A stretch of DNA of 5,589 bases from Burkholderiaceae bacterium (GTDB lineage: Bacteria; Pseudomonadota; Gammaproteobacteria; Burkholderiales; Burkholderiaceae): positions 1-5,589 of the forward strand of contig CANHLB010000131.1 in the NCBI GenBank assembly GCA_947461335.1, written 5' to 3'. Positions 1 to 5,589 of the stretch are shown one piece after another; position 1 is the first letter of the stretch, and each line of letters opens with the position of its first letter. The translations under genes were made by a program, and so were the position numbers. Under the pieces are notes generated by a model. It was given only the letters and a program-made list of their open reading frames with translations. It ran no database searches and had not been told where the DNA came from.

Positions 1-572
1 AGGGCGATAAGTTCTCGAACTGCATGGCTGCGATGACTAATTAAGTTCTTTTGTGCGAGTGGTAATTCAGCTACTGTCATATTGAGTTCGGGTAAAAAGA
101 AATGCGCATCATAACCAAATCCATTACTCCCTTTTGGCTCATCGACAATATTTCCATGCCAACTGGTCTCCACAATAATAGGCTCAGCGTCTTCAGCACT
201 ATTGACAAACACCAGAGCGCAAACAAAATGCGCGCTGCGGTCTCGTATATTGCTCAATTCAGAAATTAACTTCTGACTGTTGGCTAAATCATTACCATGT
301 TCACCTGCATAGCGAGCTGACAAGACGCCTGGTCTGCCATCCAAAGCGTAGACGCATAGACCAGTGTCATCGGCTAATGCTGGTAGGCCACTAGCGCCAC
401 TGGCGTGACGTGCTTTTTCTAGGGCATTCTCAACAAAGCTATCATGTGGCTCTTCCGCAGCAGTGATACCAAGTGCACCTTGCGGAATGAGCTCAAAGTT
501 GAGGGGCCCCAAGAGCGCCTGAAATTCTTTTACCTTGCCAGGGTTATCCGAGGCCAGAACCAGCTTTTGCAT
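1..572 (-). CDS. rdgB: RdgB/HAM1-type XTP/dITP pyrophosphatase, 3' end cut by window edge
   Basis: Cytosolic house-cleaning enzyme. The family hydrolyses dITP, ITP and XTP to the monophosphate and pyrophosphate, keeping deaminated purines out of DNA and RNA. The frame is open for 190 codons and runs off the left edge; the family is usually about 195-200 residues, so only a short C-terminal tail is missing. Visible motifs are SDNPGK (residues 8-13, the N-terminal phosphate-binding loop with N10 and K13), E48-N49 in FVENALEKA, ADDTGL (67-72, with the D68-D69 acidic pair), GFGYDAHF (151-158, base pocket) and SHRSHA (179-184). These fall at nearly the same positions as in E. coli RdgB. The ATG at 572-570 is chosen because MQKLVLASDNPGK is the usual family N-terminus and AGGAC (585-581) lies 8 bases upstream. 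It follows rph by 29 bases on the same strand and is probably co-transcribed. In related bacteria a hemW-like gene often follows, but that is outside this window. Confidence 0.95.
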   Translation of the reverse strand, partial: MQKLVLASDNPGKVKEFQALLGPLNFELIPQGALGITAAEEPHDSFVENALEKARHASGASGLPALADDTGLCVYALDGRPGVLSARYAGEHGNDLANSQKLISELSNIRDRSAHFVCALVFVNSAEDAEPIIVETSWHGNIVDEPKGSNGFGYDAHFFLPELNMTVAELPLAQKNLISHRSHAVRELIA

Positions 573-580
573 TAATTGTT

Positions 581-585
581 GTCCT
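581..585 (-). promoter_or_regulatory. Ribosome binding site of rdgB
   Basis: On the minus strand AGGAC lies 8 bases before the ATG at 572-570. It supports this start and shows that rdgB has its own ribosome entry inside the short gap after rph. Confidence 0.6.
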
Positions 586-601
586 GTAAAAATAGAAATA
601 C

Positions 602-1342
602 TTATTTCAATGCATCCGTTTGTAATTGGGTAAGCTCTTTAATGCCTTGCTCAGCTAGATCTAAGAGGGCATTGAGTTCAGGTCTAGAAAATGCTGGGCC
701 TTCAGCCGTACCTTGGACTTCAATCATGCCGCCTTTGCCAGTCATAACGACATTCATATCGGTATCGCATGAAGAATCTTCAGGATAATCTAGATCTAGT
801 ACGGGAGTGCCTTGATAGATGCCTACGGAGATAGCAGCTACGCTATCAATAATGGGGTCTTGAGTTAGAACGCCACTTGTGAGTAATTGATTGACAGCAT
901 CTCTTGCGGCAACATAAGCACCAGTAATGGAGGCGGTGCGTGTACCACCATCAGCTTGAAGAACATCGCAATCTAAATGAATCGTGCGCTCACCTAAAAT
1001 TTCAAGATTGAAGACGCTGCGCATCGCACGACCTATCAGACGCTGAATTTCTTGAGTGCGACCGGATTGTTTGCCGCGCGCTGCTTCACGATCGCTACGT
1101 GTATGAGTGGAGCGGGGGAGCATGCCGTATTCAGCGGTAACCCATCCCTCACCCGAACCTCTTTTATGGGGTGGTACTTTATCCAAAATACTGGCAGTAC
1201 ATAAAACCTTGGTATCACCAAAGGCGATGAGTACCGAGCCTTCTGCATGCTTGGTAAAGGCCCTAGAGATCGTGACAGAACGCAAGTCCTTTGGATTGCG
1301 GCCACTGGGGCGGGTGATATTGCCTGACTTTGGGGTGCTCAT
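602..1342 (-). CDS. rph: Ribonuclease PH (tRNA 3'-end processing exoribonuclease)
   Basis: Phosphate-dependent 3'-to-5' exoribonuclease that trims the 3' ends of tRNA precursors and helps degrade structured RNA; the family forms a hexameric ring in the cytosol. The protein is 246 residues, slightly longer than the usual ~238 because of a few extra N-terminal residues. The whole chain matches the family: [11 protein letters not shown] (11-21), [20 protein letters not shown] (32-51), [15 protein letters not shown] (65-79), [20 protein letters not shown] (85-104, with phosphate-binding arginines), [19 protein letters not shown] (124-142), LDLDYPED (182-189) followed by CDTDMN (192-197) with the metal-binding acidic residues, and [10 protein letters not shown] (211-220). 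The C-terminus is intact, unlike the frameshifted allele in E. coli K-12. The ATG at 1342-1340 has a weak TAGG (1355-1352) 9 bases upstream. It is divergent from yicC, as in E. coli, and is followed by rdgB. Confidence 0.97.
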   Translation of the reverse strand: MSTPKSGNITRPSGRNPKDLRSVTISRAFTKHAEGSVLIAFGDTKVLCTASILDKVPPHKRGSGEGWVTAEYGMLPRSTHTRSDREAARGKQSGRTQEIQRLIGRAMRSVFNLEILGERTIHLDCDVLQADGGTRTASITGAYVAARDAVNQLLTSGVLTQDPIIDSVAAISVGIYQGTPVLDLDYPEDSSCDTDMNVVMTGKGGMIEVQGTAEGPAFSRPELNALLDLAEQGIKELTQLQTDALK

Positions 1343-1395
1343 CGAATTTGGCCTAAGGTTTGGGTTGGAACGAATAAAGAATCTACAATGTCCAT
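1343..1395. promoter_or_regulatory. Divergent intergenic region between rph and yicC
   Basis: These 53 bases separate two genes that point away from each other, so promoters for both directions must lie here or extend into the first codons of the opposite gene. On the plus strand TACAAT (1384-1389) matches the -10 consensus at five of six positions; TTGGGT (1360-1365) is a weak -35 with an 18-base spacer. On the minus strand TAGATT (1385-1380) is a poorer -10 without a recognisable -35. The two -10-like boxes overlap, so the two directions might compete. The weak ribosome binding site of rph (TAGG, minus strand 1355-1352) also lies here. The presence of promoters is inferred from gene layout. 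Confidence 0.5.
1384..1389 (+). promoter_or_regulatory. Candidate -10 box for yicC
   Basis: TACAAT differs from TATAAT at one position. With the usual 6-base gap to the start site, transcription would begin at about 1396, the A of the yicC ATG. The -35 match is poor, so this is a candidate only. Confidence 0.3.
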
Positions 1396-2334
1396 ATGAT
1401 ATCGAGCATGACTGGTTATGGCAGCGCTTCTCGCCAAGTCTCCCTGGGGGCTGGTGTAGTTGCTGATCTGCAGGTGGAATGTCGGGCTGTTAATAGCCGC
1501 TTTCTGGATTTGGGCTTTCGTCTTCCAGACGAGTGTCGTGGGGCTGAGCCTGTCTTGCGGGAGCTGGTGACCCACAGTCTTTCTCGAGGAAAGGTCGAAT
1601 TTAGGGCTGCTTGGCGCATTAACAGTCAAGGTGAGGCAGCAAAAGCCAATCCTCATGCCTTGGGGGCCTTAAATCAAGATCGCCTTGAAGCACTTAAGGC
1701 ATTACAAACTAAAGCTCGCGAGACCTTTAGCGATGCCAGAGAGCTAAGTATTGCAGACCTTCTGCGCTGGCCTGGAATCGTTTCTGAACCGCGCGGCGAA
1801 GAAGAGGGCTGGGTTGCAGCCACTGTGGAGGCTGGCAAAGCAGCTTTGGCGGTCTTAATGGACAGTCGACATGCAGAAGGCAAGGCCTTAGTGGGTGTAC
1901 TGACCAGTATTACCAGCAAGATGCGAGCGATCGTGAAGGCGATCGAACCTAAAGTCCCAGAATATGTGGCGCAGTACCAAGAAAAACTGACGGAACGTTT
2001 GTCTGAGGCTTTAGCTGCTCAGGAACAGGGAAAAAATGTCAGCGGATCTGGTACTGAGCTCATGGAGCGCATTCGCCAAGAGGTTGTGCTCTATGCTGTC
2101 CGCATCGATGTTGCTGAAGAATTTGCCCGTTTGAAAACCCATTTGCAGGCGGTAGATAATGCGCTTGCAGGAAAAGGCCCAGTTGGCAAACGCTTAGATT
2201 TTCTGATGCAAGAGCTGAACCGTGAAGCCAATACCTTGAGCTCAAAATCGGTTTCTGAAGAATGTACCCAGGCTGCTCTAGAGCTTAAGCTTTTGATAGA
2301 GCAAATGCGTGAACAAGTGCAAAACTTAGAGTAA
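1396..2334 (+). CDS. yicC: YicC/YloC family endoribonuclease
   Basis: Member of the YicC family; E. coli YicC has been described as an endoribonuclease that can act on the small RNA RyhB, and B. subtilis YloC as a related RNase. The role in this organism is inferred from family membership. The 312 residues carry an N-terminal YicC_N-type domain (about 2-165; [10 protein letters not shown] start, [19 protein letters not shown] at 28-46, LSRGKVEFR at 62-70, DLLRWPGIV at 121-129) and the C-terminal DUF1732 region (about 228-312; [35 protein letters not shown] at 264-283, [17 protein letters not shown] at the end). The E. coli protein is 287 residues; extra length lies partly in an Ala/Glu-rich segment near 80-115 and a Gly/Ser-containing segment near 210-222 ([12 protein letters not shown]). 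The start at 1396 gives the family's usual N-terminus; no clear Shine-Dalgarno precedes it. It is first gene of the rightward group, 16 bases before gmk. Confidence 0.93.
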   Translation: MISSMTGYGSASRQVSLGAGVVADLQVECRAVNSRFLDLGFRLPDECRGAEPVLRELVTHSLSRGKVEFRAAWRINSQGEAAKANPHALGALNQDRLEALKALQTKARETFSDARELSIADLLRWPGIVSEPRGEEEGWVAATVEAGKAALAVLMDSRHAEGKALVGVLTSITSKMRAIVKAIEPKVPEYVAQYQEKLTERLSEALAAQEQGKNVSGSGTELMERIRQEVVLYAVRIDVAEEFARLKTHLQAVDNALAGKGPVGKRLDFLMQELNREANTLSSKSVSEECTQAALELKLLIEQMREQVQNLE

Positions 2335-2350
2335 TACGTACAATTTATCC

Positions 2351-2989
2351 ATGACAAACATAAATCAAACCCCAGCTTATCAGGGCAGTATGTTGATGAT
2401 TGTTGCGCCATCAGGCGCAGGTAAGTCTTCCTTAGTCAATGCTTTATTACAAGCAGACGCTGGCTTGAAATTGTCTTTATCGACCACTACTCGGGCGCCG
2501 CGACCAGGAGAAGTTGATGGCAAAGATTACCGTTTCGTTTCTAAAGAAGAATTTATTCGCGAGAGAGATCAAGGCCACTTCTTAGAGTGGGCACAAGTGC
2601 ATGGCCATTATTACGGCACCTCAAAACCGTGGATCGAATCACAAATGCAAGCAGGCAGTGATGTCATGCTCGAGATTGATTGGCAAGGCGCACAACAAAT
2701 TCGGAAATTGATTCCGTCTGTACAGTGGATTTTTATATTTCCACCATCAATCGAGGCGCTAGAAGATCGACTACGCAAACGCGGGCAGGACGATGAGGCC
2801 ACGATTGAAAGGCGCCTAGCTGCAGCTCATGTTGAGCTATTGCATGCCTCTGAGGCTAATTACATTGTCGTAAACGACTCCTTTGATCAGGCATTGGTCG
2901 ACCTAAAGCAGATTTTGGCCTCTAGCCGCCTGCGTTCTGGACCCGCCATGGCCAGAAATCCAGCACTTTTAAAGCGCCTCGGGGTCTAA
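2351..2989 (+). CDS. gmk: Guanylate kinase
   Basis: Cytosolic enzyme that phosphorylates GMP (and dGMP) to GDP with ATP, an essential step toward GTP, dGTP and (p)ppGpp. The protein is 212 residues, close to the family norm (E. coli 207). Visible parts are the P-loop APSGAGKSS (19-27), the GMP-binding stretch STTTRAPRPGEVDGKDY (44-60), HYYGTS (86-91), LEIDWQGAQQIR (107-118), the lid RLRKRGQDDEATIERRL (140-156) and YIVVNDSFDQAL (171-182) in the C-terminal core. The start at 2351 gives an 18-residue lead before the P-loop but lacks a Shine-Dalgarno; ATGs at 2390 (M14) and 2396 (M16) are alternatives, with AGGG at 2382-2385. The 16-base gap after yicC allows translational coupling. It is followed by rpoZ and spoT, the gmk-rpoZ-spoT order also seen in E. 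coli. Confidence 0.97.
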   Translation: MTNINQTPAYQGSMLMIVAPSGAGKSSLVNALLQADAGLKLSLSTTTRAPRPGEVDGKDYRFVSKEEFIRERDQGHFLEWAQVHGHYYGTSKPWIESQMQAGSDVMLEIDWQGAQQIRKLIPSVQWIFIFPPSIEALEDRLRKRGQDDEATIERRLAAAHVELLHASEANYIVVNDSFDQALVDLKQILASSRLRSGPAMARNPALLKRLGV

Positions 2990-3034
2990 TCAGTTATCCT
3001 ATAGGTATCGAAGCTAAATTTAAGTGAGTCCAGC
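2990..3034 (+). other. gmk-rpoZ spacer
   Basis: These 45 bases contain the 8-base palindrome CCTATAGG (2998-3005), flanked by two ATC triplets, and the rpoZ ribosome binding site. I see no convincing promoter pair and no stem followed by a T-run, so read-through from gmk into rpoZ is the simplest view. Confidence 0.4.
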
Positions 3035-3238
3035 ATGGCCCGTATCACTGTAGAAGATTGCCTTAAAACTATCCCTAATCGTTTTGAACTCGTTTTGGCA
3101 GCGACTTATCGCGCTCGTCAATTGGTTCAAGGTCACTCCCCACGTGTTGAGTCCAGAGATAAAGCAACGGTAGTTGCATTGCGTGAAGTTGCTGCTGGCG
3201 TTACTGACCGTGACATGCTGACCAAAGTACCCTTGTAA
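3035..3238 (+). CDS. rpoZ: DNA-directed RNA polymerase omega subunit
   Basis: Smallest subunit of RNA polymerase. It binds the beta' C-terminal region, helps assembly, and with beta' forms ppGpp binding site 1. The protein is 67 residues: [20 protein letters not shown] at the start, then [11 protein letters not shown] (23-33) and [17 protein letters not shown] (42-58). E. coli omega has 91 residues; the form here lacks the polar C-terminal tail, as is usual for betaproteobacteria. The N-terminal MAR residues, linked in E. coli to ppGpp binding at site 1, are conserved. An AAGTGAG stretch ending about 6 bases before the ATG is a fair ribosome binding site. It starts 45 bases after gmk and ends 15 bases before the GTG of spoT, in the same frame. 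Confidence 0.96.
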   Translation: MARITVEDCLKTIPNRFELVLAATYRARQLVQGHSPRVESRDKATVVALREVAAGVTDRDMLTKVPL

Positions 3239-3274
3239 TTTAGGAGTTCCGGTGTGGAGCTCCCTTTAGGAACT
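3239..3274 (+). repeat. Short direct and inverted repeats around the spoT start
   Basis: The direct repeat TTTAGGA occurs at 3239-3245 and 3265-3271. An inverted repeat AGTTCC (3245-3250) / GGAACT (3269-3274) encloses the GTG codon, and the palindrome GGAGCTCC (3256-3263) sits between the arms. GGAG of the ribosome binding site (3243-3246) can also pair with CTCC (3260-3263). The pairings are exact but short, and a role in translation is only a possibility. Confidence 0.4.
3241..3246 (+). promoter_or_regulatory. Ribosome binding site that fixes the GTG start of spoT
   Basis: TAGGAG sits 7 bases before the GTG at 3254. The reading frame is closed upstream by the rpoZ stop at 3236-3238, and the first in-frame ATG is not reached until inside the HD domain (around 3680). 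The GTG with this strong site is therefore the only well-supported start. Confidence 0.75.
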
Positions 3275-5589
3275 GTCAAAACATCGGAATTAGTTGGAGG
3301 GGTCTCGTCCAAAGAGGCCTCGCTCGGAGCAAGCCAAGCAGATCTGTTGCATATACCTTCAGATACACCAAATCAAGTTAGTTCAGAGAGTGGTAAAAAA
3401 TCCATCATTGCGACCTTGTTGGCGCAATCGAGTCGGCATCTATTTGGCCCTACCTCTGCGCCTAGTAAACCTTTAAAACACCAAGTTGTATCAATTGAAG
3501 GCTTACTTTCTAAGCTCGCTTATTTAAAGCCCGAAGATGTTGCACAAGTGAAGAAGGCTTTTCATTTTGCTGATGCTGCTCACTTGGGTCAATACCGACA
3601 TAGTGGTGAACCTTACATTACTCATCCCGTTGCGGTAGCCGAGCTCTGCGCTACTTGGCGCTTGGATGGGCCTTCCATCATGGCGGCCTTATTGCATGAT
3701 GTGATCGAAGATACTGGCTCAACCAAAGCAGATTTAGTAGAAAAGTTTGGTGCTAAGGTTGCTGAGTTGGTTGAAGGCTTAACGAAGCTTGATAAGCTAG
3801 AGTTTCAAAGCCATGCAGAAGCGCAAGCAGAGAGCTTTCGCAAAATGTTTATGGCGATGGCGCGCGATGTCCGAGTGATCTTAGTAAAGCTTGCTGATCG
3901 CACGCACAATATGCGTACCTTAGACGCAGTCCCGATGGAAAAGCGACGTAGGGTTGCTGCAGAGACGATCGAAATCTATGCCCCGATTGCTCATCGCTTG
4001 GGTTTGAACATTATTTATCGTGATTTACAGGATCTGAGCTTCCGCTACTCAATGCCAATGCGCTTTCGGGTGATTGAGGGTGCTGTAAAGCGCGCGCGTG
4101 GTAATCGTAAGGAAATGATTGAAAAGATTTTGCAATCATCACGGTTAGCATTTGCAAAAGCAGATCTCGAAGTCGATATTCGTGGTCGTGAAAAAACGCT
4201 TTACAGCATCTATAACAAGATGCGCAGTAAGCATGTAAGCTTTTCACAAGTATTAGACGTTTATGCTTTCCGCGTGACAGTCCATAACATTGATGAGTGT
4301 TATCGGGCACTTGGAATCTTACATTCCCTTTTTAAGCCTATGCCTGGTAAGTTCAAGGATTATATTGCCATTCCTAAATTAAATGGCTACCAATCCTTGC
4401 ACACCACCTTATTAGGACCGTCTGGCGTTCCAGTGGAATTTCAGATTCGTACTGGAGATATGCATGCGGTAGCTGAGGCGGGCGTTGCTGCCCATTGGGC
4501 TTATAAGGACGGATCACCAGATATGAGTGAGGTTCAGAACCGAGCGCATCAATGGCTACAGTCCTTGATTGATATTCAGGATAGCAGTGGCGACTCTCAA
4601 GAATTCTTAGAGCATGTCAAGATTGATTTGTTTCCTGATGCGGTTTATGTCTTCACACCTAAAGGACAAATTAGGGCTCTACCTAGAGGTGCTACAGCAT
4701 TAGATTTTGCCTACTCTATTCATAGTGACCTCGGGAATACCTGTGTTGCTGTAAAGATCAATGGTTTGCAATTGCCACTACGCAGTGAACTCAAGAATGG
4801 TGACATCATTGAAGTGGTCACCTCGGCTAATTCTCAACCCAACCCCGGTTGGCTGGCTTTTGTTAGAACAGGCAAAGCTAGGGCATCGATTCGTCACTCA
4901 CTAAAAACGAAACATTATTCTGAATCACTACAACTTGGAGAGCGTCTTTTAGCTAATAGCTTACGTCAGCAGGGAGTCGATGCAGCGTTAATCACTCCAG
5001 AAATCTGGGAAAAGTTGATGCACTGGACAGGTGATAAAACGCGTGAAGAGGCTTGCGTTAATATTGCGCTAGGCCGACGCTCACCCCAAGAGCTAGCAAT
5101 TCGTTTAAAGATTTTGATAGACGATGAAGGCGGCGGTGAGCAAATGCGTTTAGGCGCAGCCGATTGGATGTCTACTCATCAAGAGCTTAGCCACCACCAA
5201 CGCCAAGCGATTTTGGTTGATGGTCGCGAAGGTAATTCCATTAGCTTTCAGACTTGTTGCCACCCCATTCCAGGTGACAACATTATCGGGTATTTAGGTA
5301 AGGGCGAAGGTCTTCAGGTCCATACAAATGATTGCCCAATAGCGCTCCGTATGCTCTCTAAGGATAATGACAAGTGGGTAGAGGTAGAGTGGGGTAAGGA
5401 TGTGAACCGCGAGTTCGAAGTAGACTTGGCAATTGATACTCATCAAGGTAAGGGTGTATTAGCACGGGTTGCTAGCAGCGTTACCGCAGCAGATTCGAAC
5501 ATCATGAATGTCTCCATGGAAGACCGCTATAAAGAAGATTCTGTCACCATTCGTTTTACTATTCAGGTCTATGATCGCCTGCACTTATC
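3254..5589 (+). CDS. spoT: Bifunctional (p)ppGpp synthetase / 3'-pyrophosphohydrolase (RelA/SpoT family), 3' end cut by window edge
   Basis: Long RSH enzyme of the stringent response: it makes (p)ppGpp from GTP/GDP and ATP and hydrolyses it back. The frame is open for 778 codons and runs off the right edge, probably within a few tens of residues of the end. In order: a low-complexity N-terminal extension (about 1-85); the HD hydrolase domain with H124 (in THPVAVAEL), H148-D149 and E152-D153 (in LLHDVIEDT), and D215 and N219 (in LADRTHNMRTL), all intact; the synthetase with RGREKTLYSIYNKM from 310, D335 (DVYAFR), KFKD (366-369), NGYQSLHTT (377-385) and catalytic-type E395 (EFQIRT); AEAGVAAHWAYKDG; a TGS domain (about 460-524); a helical region; a conserved-cysteine segment (C668, C669, C694); and an ACT domain from about 720, cut short. 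Both active sites look competent, so it is SpoT/Rel-like, not monofunctional RelA. It starts at GTG, 15 bases after rpoZ. Confidence 0.96.
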   Translation, partial: MELPLGTVKTSELVGGVSSKEASLGASQADLLHIPSDTPNQVSSESGKKSIIATLLAQSSRHLFGPTSAPSKPLKHQVVSIEGLLSKLAYLKPEDVAQVKKAFHFADAAHLGQYRHSGEPYITHPVAVAELCATWRLDGPSIMAALLHDVIEDTGSTKADLVEKFGAKVAELVEGLTKLDKLEFQSHAEAQAESFRKMFMAMARDVRVILVKLADRTHNMRTLDAVPMEKRRRVAAETIEIYAPIAHRLGLNIIYRDLQDLSFRYSMPMRFRVIEGAVKRARGNRKEMIEKILQSSRLAFAKADLEVDIRGREKTLYSIYNKMRSKHVSFSQVLDVYAFRVTVHNIDECYRALGILHSLFKPMPGKFKDYIAIPKLNGYQSLHTTLLGPSGVPVEFQIRTGDMHAVAEAGVAAHWAYKDGSPDMSEVQNRAHQWLQSLIDIQDSSGDSQEFLEHVKIDLFPDAVYVFTPKGQIRALPRGATALDFAYSIHSDLGNTCVAVKINGLQLPLRSELKNGDIIEVVTSANSQPNPGWLAFVRTGKARASIRHSLKTKHYSESLQLGERLLANSLRQQGVDAALITPEIWEKLMHWTGDKTREEACVNIALGRRSPQELAIRLKILIDDEGGGEQMRLGAADWMSTHQELSHHQRQAILVDGREGNSISFQTCCHPIPGDNIIGYLGKGEGLQVHTNDCPIALRMLSKDNDKWVEVEWGKDVNREFEVDLAIDTHQGKGVLARVASSVTAADSNIMNVSMEDRYKEDSVTIRFTIQVYDRLHL

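Noticed and set aside
1107..1466. A 119-codon plus-strand open frame across the rph-yicC boundary
   Set aside because: Most of it is antisense to conserved rph codons and the rest overlaps the start of yicC in another frame; no family resemblance or ribosome binding site.
1339..1656. A 105-codon minus-strand open frame over the start of yicC
   Set aside because: It is antisense to the YicC N-terminal domain, and its translation is not protein-family-like.
2091..2411. A 106-codon minus-strand open frame across the yicC-gmk junction
   Set aside because: It is antisense to the conserved YicC C-terminus and has a Cys/Ser-rich composition typical of a shadow frame.
2998..3005. CCTATAGG palindrome as an operator or promoter of rpoZ
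   Set aside because: Eight bases is short, it does not extend outward, and no -35 sequence lies at a suitable distance.
3294..3476. A 60-codon plus-strand frame at the beginning of spoT
   Set aside because: It overlaps the spoT N-terminal extension in another frame. The spoT frame has the strong ribosome binding site and continues into conserved domains.
4011..4310. A 99-codon open frame on the minus strand
   Set aside because: It lies wholly inside the well-conserved synthetase domain of spoT in the opposite direction and resembles no known protein.
3254..5589. Monofunctional RelA as the identity of the last gene
   Set aside because: The HD motif and the other metal and active-site residues of the hydrolase are intact, the specificity motif is KFKD and not EXDD, and the gene sits in the gmk-rpoZ-spoT order.
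1..5589. A hidden mobile element, CRISPR array, RNA gene or novel defence system
   Set aside because: Genes cover nearly the whole window, all six belong to known core families, and no terminal repeats, spaced direct repeats, tRNA-like folds or foreign composition were seen.

Overview
The window looks like core chromosome of a betaproteobacterium in the Burkholderiaceae, most likely Polynucleobacter or a close relative. Three things suggest this. Base composition looks moderate (about 47% GC by eye), low for Burkholderiales. The omega subunit is a short 67-residue form of the Ralstonia/Cupriavidus type. The genes rph-rdgB, yicC and gmk-rpoZ-spoT lie together. This assignment rests on recalled family sequences, not on a search.

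The window holds six protein genes in two divergent groups. Reading leftward from about 1342 are rph (RNase PH, complete) and rdgB (house-cleaning nucleotide pyrophosphatase, last residues cut off by the left edge), 29 bases apart and probably one transcript. Reading rightward from 1396 are yicC (YicC-family endoribonuclease), gmk (guanylate kinase), rpoZ (RNA polymerase omega) and a bifunctional RelA/SpoT-type (p)ppGpp synthetase/hydrolase, whose last residues are cut off by the right edge. Gaps in the rightward group are 16, 45 and 15 bases, so it looks like one operon. The two groups share a 53-base control region at 1343-1395. I see no terminator, tRNA, rRNA, CRISPR array, insertion sequence or sign of recent transfer, and no gene-free stretch above 300 bases.

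The rightward genes share a guanine-nucleotide theme. Gmk turns GMP into GDP. SpoT makes and destroys (p)ppGpp from GDP/GTP. Omega carries the N-terminal MAR residues that form part of one ppGpp site on RNA polymerase. YicC and RNase PH are RNA-degrading enzymes, and RdgB clears deaminated purine nucleotides.

I found no undescribed system. The points worth a second look are local: a possible leaderless start for yicC, repeats and self-complementarity around the GTG start of spoT, a roughly 70-residue N-terminal extension on SpoT, a KFKD variant of the RXKD specificity motif, an uncertain gmk start, and rpoZ and spoT lying in the same frame separated by one stop codon.
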